A DNA stretch of 64,000 nucleotides from Candidatus Pseudobutyricicoccus lothianensis (GCA_904419295.1 CAJFRA010000002.1:124001-188000), one strand, 5' to 3'. Positions 26,107-34,964 are shown, numbered from the stretch's first letter. Numbers and translations: made by a program. Notes: generated by a model not told the origin, from the sequence alone.

Positions 26107-27261
26107 TTGCAGCAGATCTACTTTGACAACGGAAGTACTTCCTTCCCCAAGGCCCCCGGTGTGGGCGAGGCCATCGCTTCGCTGATCGAGCGGGGCGCCT
26201 ACAACATCAACCGGGGCGGCTACGAAGGAGCCTATGAAGTGGCGGACATGGTGCTGGACACCCGGGAGCAGCTGTGCTCCCTGTTCCACTTCGGCCCATC
26301 CAGCCATGTGGTCTTCACCCCCAGCATCACCTATTCCCTCAATTATATCATCAAAGGGCTGCTCCGCCCGGGCGACCATGTGATCGTCAGTTCCATGGAG
26401 CACAACGGCATGATGCGGCCGCTGGTGCAGATGGCGGACCGGGGCGTGGCCTTCGACGTGGCCCAAGCCGACCGCCAGGGGGTGCTGGACCCCCAGCGGG
26501 TGGAAGACCTGATCCGCCCCAACACCCGGGCGGTGATGATGCTCCACGCCTCCAACCTGTGCGGCACCATGCTGCCCATTGCCGAAGTCGGCCAGATCTG
26601 TGCCCGCCACGGCCTGGTGTTCGTGGTGGATACGGCCCAGACAGCCGGCGTATTCCCCATCGATATGGAACAGCTGCACATCGACGCGCTGTGCTTCACC
26701 GGCCACAAGGGGCTCCGGGGGCCCCAGGGCATCGGCGGCTTTTTGCTGCGGGAAGAACTGGCCGGCCAGATCGACCCGCTGATCTCCGGCGGCACGGGCA
26801 GCCGCAGCGACAGCGAGCGGATGCCGGACTTTATGCCGGACCGGTTCGAGGCGGGCACCATGAACCTGCCGGGCATCGCCGGCCTCCACGCCGCTTTGCA
26901 GTATTTGAAGGAATATGGCATGGAGAACATCGCACGGCAGGAGCTGGCCATCTGCCAGCGGTTTTTGGATGGGGCGCAGCAGCTGCCCAACACCCGCGTG
27001 GTGGGCAAGCTGGATACGGACAAGCGGGCCGCCATCGTCTCCCTGGATTTTGAAAAAATGGACAACGCCGAAGTGGCCTTTCTGCTGTCGGACCGCTATG
27101 GGGTCATGACCCGTTGCGGCCTGCACTGCGCCCCCCGGGCCCACCAGACCCTGGGCACTTTCCCCCAGGGCACGGTCCGTTTTTCCTTCAGCCACCACAA
27201 CACGCCGGAAGAAGTGGACATCTGCCTGGAAGGATTGCGGCAGATCCTGTCTCAAGGCTAA
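26107..27261 (+). CDS. Cysteine desulfurase / selenocysteine lyase-like enzyme
   Basis: The 384-residue class V PLP enzyme opens with [16 protein letters not shown] and has the PLP lysine in [19 protein letters not shown]. The catalytic cysteine is in [17 protein letters not shown]. This is the SufS/CsdB-like cysteine desulfurase family found in selenium clusters. It could free selenium from selenocysteine, or sulfur from cysteine, for SelD. Start TTG 26107 has GGGAGG 8 bp upstream; the ATG at 26050 lacks one. It is divergent from yedE and convergent with selD. Confidence 0.88.
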   Translation: MQQIYFDNGSTSFPKAPGVGEAIASLIERGAYNINRGGYEGAYEVADMVLDTREQLCSLFHFGPSSHVVFTPSITYSLNYIIKGLLRPGDHVIVSSMEHNGMMRPLVQMADRGVAFDVAQADRQGVLDPQRVEDLIRPNTRAVMMLHASNLCGTMLPIAEVGQICARHGLVFVVDTAQTAGVFPIDMEQLHIDALCFTGHKGLRGPQGIGGFLLREELAGQIDPLISGGTGSRSDSERMPDFMPDRFEAGTMNLPGIAGLHAALQYLKEYGMENIARQELAICQRFLDGAQQLPNTRVVGKLDTDKRAAIVSLDFEKMDNAEVAFLLSDRYGVMTRCGLHCAPRAHQTLGTFPQGTVRFSFSHHNTPEEVDICLEGLRQILSQG

Positions 27262-27271
27262 AGGCGCGAAA

Positions 27272-27295
27272 AGGGCGCGGCCTGCGCCGCGCCCT
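27272..27295. terminator. Terminator between the desulfurase and selD
   Basis: AGGGCGCGGC pairs with GCCGCGCCCT across CTGC. T runs follow on both strands, a little further away on the right. Confidence 0.75.
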
Positions 27296-27317
27296 CTGGC
27301 TCCCTTTTTTCTTTTGC

Positions 27318-28358
27318 TCACCGCACTTCCAAGCTCTTGCCGCTAAAGGGCTTCACATAGCCCACCATGCGGGCGTCGCCGGTGAACGCCTCCAGCTGGG
27401 AGAGCAGCTCCGGCGCCTTGTGCTCCGGCAGCGCGATGAGCAGCCCCCCGGCAGTCTGGGGGTCTGCCAGCACGTCGCTGACCTCCAGCGGCACGGTGTT
27501 GGCAATTTGGATCTGGTCTTGGATATAGCCCATATTGTTGTAGGCGCCGCTGGGGATGATCCCTTCCCGGGCCAATTCCAGTGCCTTTGGCACGATGGGC
27601 ACCCGGCGGGAATCCAGCACGACGGTCATGCCGCTGCCTGCCGCCATCTCATAGGCATGGCCCAGCAGGCCAAAGCCGGTGATGTCGGTGCAGGCGTGGG
27701 CCCCCACCCGGATCATGCAGTCCCTGGCATTGCGGTTGAGGGTGGTCATCAGTTCCACCATGCGGCGGTATTCCTCTTCGCTCAGCAGGTCCGCTTTGCT
27801 GGCAGTGGACAAAATGCCTGTGCCCAGCGCCTTGGTCAGCACCAGGGCATCGCCCACCTGGCAGCCCGCGTTGGTCAGCACGTCTTTCGGGTGGATGAAC
27901 CCGGTGGCACACAGCCCGTATTTGGGCTCTTCATCTTCAATGGTGTGGCCGCCTGCGATGATGGCGCCCGCCTCCTGCACCTTGGAATAGCCGCCGGCCA
28001 AGATCTCGCCCATGACGCTGACCGGCAGACAGGTGGGAAAGCAGATCAGGTTCATGGCCGTGGTGGGCGTGGCGCCCATGGCGTAGATATCGCTGAGGGA
28101 ATTGGTGGCGGCAATCTGCCCAAAAGTATAGGGGTCGTCCACCATGGGGGGAAAGAAATCCACCGTCTGCACGATGGCCAGATCTTCCCGCACCCGATAA
28201 ACGGCGGCGTCGTCGCTGGAATCGAAGCCTACCAGCAGGTTTTCATCGTGGAACTTGGGGAGCTTTGCAAGAACATCACTGAGGACACCCGGCCCTATCT
28301 TGGATGCTCACCCTCCGCTCTTGGTCAGCTCGGTCAGCCTGCGCTGCTCGCTCATCAT
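27318..28358 (-). CDS. selD: Selenide, water dikinase, itself a selenoprotein (UGA = Sec17)
   Basis: SelD makes selenophosphate from selenide and ATP. The obvious ORF starts at 28193 and lacks the N-terminus. Reading upstream through a TGA at 28310-28308 gives MMSEQRRLTELTKSGG-Sec-ASKIGPGVLSDVL and then GFDSSDDAAVYRV. That restores the family start, with selenocysteine at codon 17, where E. coli has its essential cysteine. AAAGG lies 8 bp before ATG 28358. The total is 346 residues. AGAIIAGGHTIEDEEPKYGL and ADPQTAGGLLIAL are typical. It is divergent from the LysR gene. Confidence 0.96.
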
Positions 28359-28418
28359 CCATCCCGCCTTTCGTTTCTCACTTACGCTGCCGCGATCCAT
28401 GCTCCAGCGTTCTCATCT

Positions 28419-28447
28419 ATCATATCGCATCAAGCTCTTGTTGGCAA
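28419..28447 (-). promoter_or_regulatory. Promoter of selD
   Basis: TTGCCA (28447-28442), 17 bp, TATGAT (28424-28419) on the minus strand, about 60 bp before the start codon. This supports the UGA-containing start over the internal one. Confidence 0.75.
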
Positions 28448-28493
28448 GGGTCCATCCCCTGCAAAACAGAGCCCTGGAAAGGATGGCATCATC

Positions 28494-29408
28494 ATGCATT
28501 TTAAACAACTGGAAGCCTTTGTAAACGTCATCAAGTTCAAAAGTTTTTCCAAAGCGGCGGAAGAGATCTACCTTTCCCAGCCCACCATCAGCGCCCACAT
28601 CAGCGCATTGGAAAACGAATTTGGCACAAAACTCATCATCCGCTCCACCAAAGAAGTCTATCCCTCCAAAGCCGGCAAAGTCTTTTACGAGTACGCCAGC
28701 GAGATGCTGAAGATGCGGGACAAGGCGATCTTGTCGGTCAAAAGCTGTACCACGGACATCCGGGGCACGCTGGAGATCGCTGCTTCCACCGTCCCCTCCC
28801 AGTATCTGCTGCCTGAGCTGCTGCCCCGCATGGCCAAAGACCACCCCCACCTGTTCTTCTCCCTCAAGCAGTACGACAGCCGGGAAGTGGCCAACCACAT
28901 CATCAACATGGATGCGGAGATCGGCATCGTGGGCACGGCCATGGAAAAAAACAAGTGCATCTTCGAGCCCTTTGCCGACGATCAGCTGGTGGTGGTCACG
29001 CCCAATTCGGAAAAATTCCGGGCATTGGGCGGGGATTTCCCCTTGGACCTGCTGAAAAAGGAACCCTTTATCCTGCGGGAGTACGGCTCCGGCACCCGGA
29101 AGGAGACCGAAGATTCCCTGACCCAGATGGGGGTGGACCCCAAGGCCCTCCATGTGATCGCCCAGATGGACAGCACCGAAAGCATCAAGCAGGCGGTGGC
29201 CAAGGGGCTGGGCATCTCCATCACCTCCCGCATCGCGGCAGAAGACTATGTGCGGTTCGGCATGCTGCTGGCCTTTGACCTGAAAAGTGAATACCTCAAG
29301 CGGAAGTTCTACTTTGTCTACCACAAGGACCGCCCCTTGTCCCCGGCGGCAGAGGCTTTTATGAAGTTTGCCAAAGAATACTTTTCGGAACATCCAGAAC
29401 GGGCCTGA
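28494..29408 (+). CDS. LysR-family regulator, selenium-metabolism associated
   Basis: The 304-residue LysR protein has an N-terminal winged helix (MHFKQLEAFVNVIKFKSFSKAAEEIYLSQPTISAHISALE, read in pieces) and a C-terminal effector domain with GTLEIAASTVPSQYLLPELL. The closest type is the CysB/CysL-like group seen next to selD. The start is ATG 28494, preceded by GAAAGGATGG; the frame is open much further upstream but crosses selD. Divergence from selD suggests it regulates selD and perhaps the yedE and desulfurase genes. The effector is unknown. Confidence 0.9.
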   Translation: MHFKQLEAFVNVIKFKSFSKAAEEIYLSQPTISAHISALENEFGTKLIIRSTKEVYPSKAGKVFYEYASEMLKMRDKAILSVKSCTTDIRGTLEIAASTVPSQYLLPELLPRMAKDHPHLFFSLKQYDSREVANHIINMDAEIGIVGTAMEKNKCIFEPFADDQLVVVTPNSEKFRALGGDFPLDLLKKEPFILREYGSGTRKETEDSLTQMGVDPKALHVIAQMDSTESIKQAVAKGLGISITSRIAAEDYVRFGMLLAFDLKSEYLKRKFYFVYHKDRPLSPAAEAFMKFAKEYFSEHPERA

Positions 29409-29468
29409 CGGGCAGCCCAAGCAGGCACGGGCTGCCTGGCAAAGGCGTTAAACCAACCGAATACAGAG

Positions 29469-29515
29469 CAAGCGGCCTGAGCCCTTCTTTTGGAAAGGTT
29501 CAAGCCGCTTGTTTT
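29469..29515 (+). terminator. Terminator of the LysR gene
   Basis: CAAGCGGC (29469-29476) pairs with GCCGCTTG (29504-29511), with an inner GAGCC...GGTTC stem and a short T run. Confidence 0.75.
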
Positions 29516-29584
29516 GTGCCCGGAGCCATGGTGTGGCTTTGGTGTCCCCGACGTTCCGGGCCCACCGCTGGCTCCCCCTGCGAT

Positions 29585-30019
29585 TCATTGGCACGGGAGC
29601 AGGCCGGCCAGCGCTTGCCGGAAGGCTGCATCCTGCTGCGCCGTCCTCTTGCCGGGGCCCTGGGTGCGCCTGCCGGCCCGGCGCACTTTTTGGCCCACGT
29701 AGCGCTCAAACAACAGCTGGTCCATGTTTTGCCCCGTGAAGACCAGCCCGTTTTGGCTCAGCGCCCGGCAGCCCTTTCCCAGGGCCAGGGCCGCCACGCC
29801 GAAATCCTGGGTCACCACGATGTCGCCCGGCTCCATTTCGTTGGCCAGGCGCAGGTCAGCGCTGTCCCTCCCTTTGTCCACAGTGATCACCTGGCTGTAT
29901 CCATCCTGTATCCGGTGGCTGGTATCGGTGACCATCAGGACGGGGATGCCCCGCTGCCGCGCCATCTCCACCACGATGCCCTTGACCGGGCAGGCGTCTG
30001 CATCCACTAAGATCCGCAT
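29585..30019 (-). CDS. UPF0178 (YaiI/YqxD-like) protein
   Basis: The 144-residue protein begins MRILVDADACPVKGIVVEMARQRGIPV and has VITVDKGRDSADLRLAN and DIVVTQDFGVAALALGKGC. These are the diagnostic segments of UPF0178/DUF188, a PIN-like fold with conserved aspartates. Its biochemical role is not settled. The start is ATG 30019 after AGGAGGGAG; the earlier ATG lies in the preceding terminator area. It is transcribed downstream of mrp but separated from it by a hairpin. Confidence 0.93.
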   Translation of the reverse strand: MRILVDADACPVKGIVVEMARQRGIPVLMVTDTSHRIQDGYSQVITVDKGRDSADLRLANEMEPGDIVVTQDFGVAALALGKGCRALSQNGLVFTGQNMDQLLFERYVGQKVRRAGRRTQGPGKRTAQQDAAFRQALAGLLPCQ

Positions 30020-30058
30020 AGGCTCCCTCCTCTTTCTTCCGAGTGGCGCCAGGCACAA

Positions 30059-30090
30059 ATACCCTCCAGCCCGCAGGCCGGAGGGTATTT
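30059..30090. terminator. Terminator after mrp
   Basis: AATACCCTCC and GGAGGGTATT form a long stem with one internal mismatch. Confidence 0.75.
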
Positions 30091-30121
30091 GCCAAAGTGC
30101 CGCGCTTTCAAAAGCTGCGTC

Positions 30122-30985
30122 CTATTCTTCCTCTTCTTCCATCTCCAGGTCCCAGTTGTGGAAATTTTCCACCACTTTGACCGCCTCATCCAGCCAGTCG
30201 CCCTGGAATTCCCCGATCTTGCCTGCGTCGCACAGGGCAGCCAGCTTGGGGTCGATGGGCATTTGGGCCAGCAAAGACAGATCCTGCTCTGCCACGGCCT
30301 GGGCGGTCTTGCCCTCGCCGTACAGCATGATCTTTTTGCCGCAGTCGGGGCACTCCACATAGCTCATGTTTTCCACCACGCCGATGACCGGCACATCCAT
30401 CAGCTGGGCCATTTTCACTGCCTTGCCCACGATCATGGAGACCAGGTCTTGGGGGGATGTGACGATGACGATGCCATCCAGGGGCAGCGACTGGTAAACG
30501 GTCAACGGCACATCGCCGGTGCCCGGCGGCATGTCCACGAACATATAGTCCACGTCTTGCCAGATCACATCGGTCCAAAACTGCTTGACAGTGGTAGCGA
30601 TCACGGGCCCGCGCCAGACCACAGGGTCTGTCTCATGTTCCAGCAGCAAGTTGATGGACATGATATCCACACCGCTCTCGGTCTTTACGGGCAAAATGCC
30701 CTGGCCGTTGCCTTTGGCCTTTTCGTGTACACCGAAGATCTTGGGAATGGACGGCCCTGTGATATCCGCATCCAGGATGGCGGTGTGGTAGCCTTTGCGC
30801 TGCAGGGAGACGGCCAGCAGCGATGTGACCAGGCTCTTGCCCACGCCGCCTTTGCCGCTGACCACGCCGATCACGCGGTTGATGCTGCTCATGGGGTGGG
30901 GTCTTTCCATCATATTCTGGGGCGCGCTGCGCTGGGCACAGCTCTGCCCGCAGGTCTCACAATTGTGCGTGCACGCTTCACTCAT
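30122..30985 (-). CDS. mrp: Mrp/NBP35-type iron-sulfur carrier ATPase
   Basis: A 287-residue P-loop ATPase of the Mrp/Nbp35/ApbC family, which assembles and transfers Fe-S clusters. The deviant Walker A is VVSGKGGVGKS at residues 41-51, followed by the switch DADITGPSIPKIFGV. The N-terminus carries CTHNCETCGQSC, the ferredoxin-like cysteine set of the longer clade. A CPDC pair near residue 213 bridges the dimer in the family. The acidic tail (EMEEEEE) is unremarkable. It has a consensus promoter and no co-transcribed partner. Confidence 0.93.
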   Translation of the reverse strand: MSEACTHNCETCGQSCAQRSAPQNMMERPHPMSSINRVIGVVSGKGGVGKSLVTSLLAVSLQRKGYHTAILDADITGPSIPKIFGVHEKAKGNGQGILPVKTESGVDIMSINLLLEHETDPVVWRGPVIATTVKQFWTDVIWQDVDYMFVDMPPGTGDVPLTVYQSLPLDGIVIVTSPQDLVSMIVGKAVKMAQLMDVPVIGVVENMSYVECPDCGKKIMLYGEGKTAQAVAEQDLSLLAQMPIDPKLAALCDAGKIGEFQGDWLDEAVKVVENFHNWDLEMEEEEE

Positions 30986-31064
30986 GGAATGTGTGCCTCC
31001 TCTACCTTATTCGATCCAATCGTCAAAATGGGCGGCCCGGCCGGAACGGCCTGGGCCTGTCTCC

Positions 31065-31092
31065 ATTATACGATGTTTCAGCCTGTTGTCAA
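31065..31092 (-). promoter_or_regulatory. Promoter of mrp
   Basis: TTGACA (31092-31087), 16 bp, TATAAT (31070-31065). Both hexamers match consensus. The -35 overlaps the end of the upstream Imm5-like gene. Confidence 0.85.
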
Positions 31093-31697
31093 TTGCCCCG
31101 CTTTCTGGCTGCGGCCAGCAGCCCTTCCTTGTTGGGCCGCGCTTTCAGCAAAAAGGCGGCCCAGGGCCCGGGGTCTTCGGCTGTTTTTTGCCGCTGCTCC
31201 TCCAGCCGGGCCAGGTACCAGGCGATCTTCTCTCTGACCTCCCTTTTCCACTCCTGCCCTGCCGCGCGCCGCACGATGGCCGTCAGCTCATACATGGGCA
31301 GGCCGATGGCATGGGTCTCCACATGGACGGCGCCGCAGGCCTGGCCCACCGCGTGGCACAGGGCGGCGTCGGCCGGCGATGGGACCTCTTTGGCCATGGC
31401 GTGGGCCGCCAAGATCGCCTGCTGGGCCTGCCGCATCTTGACCTGCCCCCGGGCCCAAGCCCAGCAGGTCTCGATGGCCTGCCGGGGCCGGCTGTCTTCG
31501 TACCGTTCCTCCAGCTGCCGGCAGGGCTCCCAGGCGCAATCCAGCGCCCAGGCGGCCACTGTCCGGTGGTCCTGCTCCCCGATGGCTTCCAGCAGCGGCT
31601 GCAGGCACAGGCTGTCCCGCCGGAAGAGGATCTGGTTGTTTTTCCGGCGCCGCAGCTCCACATCGGCCCACAAAATGTCTGCCTGTTCCTTGTCCAC
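31089..31697 (-). CDS. Imm5-like putative immunity protein
   Basis: A 202-residue helical protein. The segment RPRQAIETCWAWARGQVKMRQAQQAILAAHAMA..., then AALCHAVGQACGAVHVETHAIGLP, resembles the Imm5 family of predicted immunity proteins from polymorphic toxin systems. No toxin-like gene, RHS repeat or secretion tag is nearby, so it is an orphan here. The start is GTG 31697, with GGGGGAAAGG upstream. An unrelated housekeeping role of this helical fold cannot be excluded. Confidence 0.7.
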   Translation of the reverse strand: MDKEQADILWADVELRRRKNNQILFRRDSLCLQPLLEAIGEQDHRTVAAWALDCAWEPCRQLEERYEDSRPRQAIETCWAWARGQVKMRQAQQAILAAHAMAKEVPSPADAALCHAVGQACGAVHVETHAIGLPMYELTAIVRRAAGQEWKREVREKIAWYLARLEEQRQKTAEDPGPWAAFLLKARPNKEGLLAAARKRGN

Positions 31698-31821
31698 ACG
31701 CCTTTCCCCCTTTTTAAAAAATCCATAAAATCTGCCGGTGTTTTGGAAAAACCGGTTCTTTTTTCGCTACGCTTATGCTACAATAGCACAGGAGATTTTG
31801 CAACTGGAATAGGAGAAGTCT

Positions 31822-32640
31822 ATGAATATCGTACTTGAATTGCTCAAATCCGTCTTATTTGGCATCGTCCAGGGCATCACCGAATGGCTGCCCATCAGCA
31901 GCACGGGCCATATGATCTTGCTGGATGAGCTGGTGCACCTCAACTGCACCCCGGCCTTTTGGAATACATTCTTAGTGGTCATCCAGCTGGGCTCCATCCT
32001 GGCGGTGGTGGTGCTCTATTTCCACCGGCTCAACCCCTTCTCCCCCAAGAAGGACCGGAATGAAAAGATCGACACCATCTCTCTATGGCTCAAGATCGCG
32101 GTGGCCGCTATCCCCGCCGGCATCTTGGGCATCTTGTTTGACGAAGCAGTGGAACGCATCAGCACCCCTACGGTGGTGGCTGCGGCCCTCATCGTCTACG
32201 GCGTGGCCTTTCTGGTGCTGGAGAGCCGCCATGCCCGCCCGCGCATCGATTCCATGGACCACCTGAACTACAAGACCGCCTTTTTCATCGGCGTATTCCA
32301 GTGTTTGTCCCTGGTGCCCGGCACTTCCCGCTCCGGCTCCACCATTCTGGGCGCATCCATCCTGGGCTGCTCCCGCAAAGTGGCCTCGGAATTTTCCTTC
32401 TTCCTGGCCATCCCCGTCATGCTGGGCGCCAGCTTCCTGCGGCTGCTCAAAGCGGGGTTCGCCTTTTCCGGCGCCGAATGGGCCGTGCTGCTCACCGGCG
32501 CGGCGGTGGCTTTCCTGGTGTCCCTGTTTGCCATCCGGTTTTTGCTCAGCTACATCCGCAAACACGATTTCAAAGCCTTTGGCTGGTACCGCATCGTGCT
32601 GGGCCTGCTGGTGCTGGGCTATTTCTTCCTGCTGAAATAA
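31822..32640 (+). CDS. uppP: Undecaprenyl-diphosphatase
   Basis: The 272-residue integral membrane enzyme of the BacA/UppP family recycles undecaprenyl pyrophosphate for cell-wall synthesis. The diagnostic motifs are GIVQGITEWLPISSTGHMIL near the N-terminus and SLVPGTSRSGSTILGA in the middle, with about eight hydrophobic segments. ATG 31822 follows AGGAG. It is monocistronic, with a terminator right after it. The enzyme gives basal bacitracin tolerance in many bacteria. Confidence 0.96.
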   Translation: MNIVLELLKSVLFGIVQGITEWLPISSTGHMILLDELVHLNCTPAFWNTFLVVIQLGSILAVVVLYFHRLNPFSPKKDRNEKIDTISLWLKIAVAAIPAGILGILFDEAVERISTPTVVAAALIVYGVAFLVLESRHARPRIDSMDHLNYKTAFFIGVFQCLSLVPGTSRSGSTILGASILGCSRKVASEFSFFLAIPVMLGASFLRLLKAGFAFSGAEWAVLLTGAAVAFLVSLFAIRFLLSYIRKHDFKAFGWYRIVLGLLVLGYFFLLK

Positions 32641-32655
32641 CATTCCCCCTGGGCA

Positions 32656-32688
32656 AGCCTGCCGCCTGTAGCCGCGGCAGGCTTTTTT
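32656..32688 (+). terminator. Terminator of uppP
   Basis: AGCCTGCCGC (32656-32665) pairs with GCGGCAGGCT (32674-32683), then six Ts. Confidence 0.92.
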
Positions 32689-32718
32689 CGTTGCCTCTGT
32701 GCACACCTGGCAGAAGTG

Positions 32719-32727
32719 TGTTATAAT
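32719..32727 (+). promoter_or_regulatory. Extended -10 promoter of the yccF-thpR-mutT-sirtuin run
   Basis: TG-T-TATAAT at 32719-32727 is an extended -10 with no good -35. The four rightward genes that follow are close together and probably share it. Confidence 0.6.
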
Positions 32728-32802
32728 AGAGCCTGCCCCAAGATAGGCGTGCCATGGCCGCCCGTCCTGGGGACGATCTAGAAACAGTGGGAGGCGAGGG
32801 CA

Positions 32803-33162
32803 ATGGGCTGCCTGGGGAACATCCTTTGGTTTTTGCTGGGCGGCATGTGGCAGGGCCTGGCCTGGTGCCTGGCCGGCGCCCTTTGGTGCATCACGGTGGT
32901 GGGCATCCCCATCGGGCTCCAATGCTTCAAATTTGCCGGGCTCTCCTTTTTCCCCTTTGGCAAAGAAGTGGTCTATGGCGGCGGCGCCGCTTCTCTGCTG
33001 CTCAACCTAGTGTGGCTGTTGGTCAGCGGCATCCCCCTGGCCTTGGCAGCCGCCCTCAACGGCCTGCTTTTGTGCGTCACCGTCCTGGGCATCCCCTTCG
33101 GGCTGCAGTGCTTCAAACTGGCCAAGCTGGCTCTGATGCCCTTCGGCGCCTCTGTGCGCTAG
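32803..33162 (+). CDS. yccF: YccF-domain membrane protein
   Basis: The 119-residue protein is two copies of the YccF domain in tandem. Each has a hydrophobic helix, the GIP(I/F)GLQCFK motif (about residues 34-43 and 96-105) and LxPFG. E. coli YccF is an inner-membrane protein of unknown function with the same layout. ATG 32803 follows GGAGGCGAGGGCA. It lies 14 bp before the RNA ligase-like gene. Confidence 0.93.
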   Translation: MGCLGNILWFLLGGMWQGLAWCLAGALWCITVVGIPIGLQCFKFAGLSFFPFGKEVVYGGGAASLLLNLVWLLVSGIPLALAAALNGLLLCVTVLGIPFGLQCFKLAKLALMPFGASVR

Positions 33163-33176
33163 CAAAGGAGGTCACC

Positions 33177-33710
33177 ATGCGTTTGTTCATCGCCATCGGG
33201 CCGGATGATCCGGTGAAAGATCTGTTGTGCCGCGCCCAGCGGCAGCTGAAGCGGCAGGCACTGGGCGGCCGTTTTTCCAGGCGGGAAAGCCTGCATTTGA
33301 CCTTGGCTTTTCTGGGCGAGGCGCCGGATATCCGCCGGGCGGCGATCGCGCTGGATCAGATCCAGGCCGCCCCTTTTTCTCTGGCTGTCCAGGGGCTGGG
33401 CTATTTCCCATCTGCCGAAGGGCAGACCTGGTGGATGGGCACGGCCCCCTGCCCCCCTTTGGCGGCCCTGCACCGCCAGTTGTGCCGCCAGCTGCGGGCC
33501 CAAGGCTTTTCGCTGGAAGACCGGCCTTTCCGCCCTCACTTGACTTTGGGGCGGGGCATCCGCCTGCCGGCCGGCTTCGACAGCCAGGCCCTGGCCCGGC
33601 AGTTGGGCGGCGCTGTGCAGCGGGTGGCCTGCATCCGCCTGATGGAGTCCACCCGCCGGCAGGGCTTGCTTTGTTACGAAGAGCGGTATCGCCGGCCGCT
33701 TTGTCCATAA
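33177..33710 (+). CDS. thpR: 2'-5' RNA ligase / cyclic phosphodiesterase family protein
   Basis: The 177-residue protein has both catalytic HxTx motifs of the 2H phosphoesterase family: SLHLTLAFLG (His40) and FRPHLTLGRG (His121). ThpR enzymes open 2',3'-cyclic phosphates in RNA, and the ligase activity is the reverse reaction. AAAGGAGG precedes ATG 33177; the longer upstream frame is out of context. It is followed by the Nudix gene 24 bp later. Confidence 0.93.
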   Translation: MRLFIAIGPDDPVKDLLCRAQRQLKRQALGGRFSRRESLHLTLAFLGEAPDIRRAAIALDQIQAAPFSLAVQGLGYFPSAEGQTWWMGTAPCPPLAALHRQLCRQLRAQGFSLEDRPFRPHLTLGRGIRLPAGFDSQALARQLGGAVQRVACIRLMESTRRQGLLCYEERYRRPLCP

Positions 33711-33734
33711 TTTACTCAGAAAGAGGATGAATCC

Positions 33735-34124
33735 ATGCTGCATGTAGCCGCGGTGATCCTGCGCCGCGATGAAAAAGTGCTGATCTGCCGCCGGGGCCCC
33801 GGGGGCAGCTGCGGCAATCTGTGGGAGTTTCCCGGCGGGAAAGTGGAGCCCGGGGAAAGCCCGGCGGACTGCGCCCGGCGGGAATGCCGGGAGGAGCTGG
33901 GCGTTGAGGTGGAGCTGGGCCCACTGTATGAGCAGACCACCTACGCCTACCCGGAAAAACAGATCGCCTTTACGTTTTACACCGGCCGCATCTGCCAGGG
34001 CGACCCCTGCATGCGGGTGCACACCGGCCTGTGCTGGGCTGGGCCGGAAGAATTGAACGGGTTTGACTTTTGCCCGGCAGACCAAGACTTGGTGCGCCGG
34101 TTGGCCAGGGAATTGGCCCAATGA
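33735..34124 (+). CDS. MutT-type Nudix hydrolase
   Basis: The 129-residue protein has a full Nudix box, GKVEPGESPADCARRECREELGV, at residues 35-57, including the catalytic REEL core. The short length, the LICRRGP...LWEFPGGK start and an aromatic-rich C-terminus fit MutT/8-oxo-dGTP diphosphatase or a close CTP pyrophosphatase relative. Substrate choice cannot be made by eye. It lies between thpR and the sirtuin gene. Confidence 0.92.
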   Translation: MLHVAAVILRRDEKVLICRRGPGGSCGNLWEFPGGKVEPGESPADCARRECREELGVEVELGPLYEQTTYAYPEKQIAFTFYTGRICQGDPCMRVHTGLCWAGPEELNGFDFCPADQDLVRRLARELAQ

Positions 34125-34157
34125 GGCGCCCATGGCAAAAGAGGAGGGAACAGAGCA

Positions 34158-34880
34158 ATGGAACAGATCCAACAACTGCAGCAATGGGTGGATGAGAGCG
34201 GTTATATCGTGTTTTTCGGCGGCGCCGGCGTTTCTACCGAGAGCGGCATCCCCGATTTTCGCAGCACAGACGGCCTCTACCACATGAAGTACCACTACCC
34301 GCCGGAAACCATCATCAGCCACAGCTTTTTTGAAAAAGCCCCCGAGGAATTTTACCGCTTTTACCGGGACAAGATGCTGTGGCCCGACGCCCAGCCCAAC
34401 GACGCCCACTACAAGCTGGCGGAGCTGGAGCAGGCGGGCAAACTCAAGGCAGTGGTGACCCAGAACATCGACGGCCTGCACCAGCTGGCCGGCAGCCGGG
34501 AGGTCATCGAGCTCCACGGCACCGTACACCGGAACATCTGTCAAAAATGTGGCCGGGTCTATGGTATGATCGACATCCTCAACAGCCAGGGCGTGCCCCG
34601 CTGCTTTAGCTGCGGCGGCGTCATCAAGCCGGATGTGGTGCTGTATGAAGAGGCGCTGGATACCGGCAAGCTCCAACAGGCCGTGGAGCACATCAGCCAG
34701 GCCGACTTGCTGATCGTGGCCGGCACCTCTTTGGTGGTCTACCCAGCCGCCGGTCTGCTGGATTATTTCCAGGGCCGCCACCTGGTGCTGATCAACAAGA
34801 CGGAAACAGCCAAAGACAGCCGGGCCGACCTGGTGATCCGTGACAGCATTGGCAAAGTGATGCGGCAGCTGCGGGCCTGA
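34158..34880 (+). CDS. cobB: Sirtuin, NAD-dependent protein deacylase
   Basis: The 240-residue SIR2 protein shows GAGVSTESGIPDFRS (residues 22-36) for NAD binding, TQNIDGLH, the catalytic His120 in ELHG, and the zinc ribbon Cys128, Cys131, Cys149 and Cys152. The arginine and tyrosine that mark desuccinylases are not clearly placed, so deacetylase activity is the default. ATG 34158 follows GAGGGA. It is the last gene of the yccF run. Confidence 0.94.
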   Translation: MEQIQQLQQWVDESGYIVFFGGAGVSTESGIPDFRSTDGLYHMKYHYPPETIISHSFFEKAPEEFYRFYRDKMLWPDAQPNDAHYKLAELEQAGKLKAVVTQNIDGLHQLAGSREVIELHGTVHRNICQKCGRVYGMIDILNSQGVPRCFSCGGVIKPDVVLYEEALDTGKLQQAVEHISQADLLIVAGTSLVVYPAAGLLDYFQGRHLVLINKTETAKDSRADLVIRDSIGKVMRQLRA

Positions 34881-34887
34881 TGCCCTC

Positions 34888-34916
34888 TTGACAAGCTGCA
34901 AAAAGCGTGCTATCGT
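34888..34916 (+). promoter_or_regulatory. Promoter of the T-box leader
   Basis: TTGACA (34888-34893), 17 bp, TATCGT (34911-34916). A second TTGACA at about 34944 has no well-spaced -10. Confidence 0.55.
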
Positions 34917-34964
34917 ATTGAGCATCATAAAACCGAAAAAGACGTTGACAGAGACAGTATACTT

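Noticed and set aside
27114..28493. Long upstream extension of the LysR gene frame
   Set aside because: It runs antisense through the end of the desulfurase gene and all of selD. The LysR family start is the ATG at 28494.
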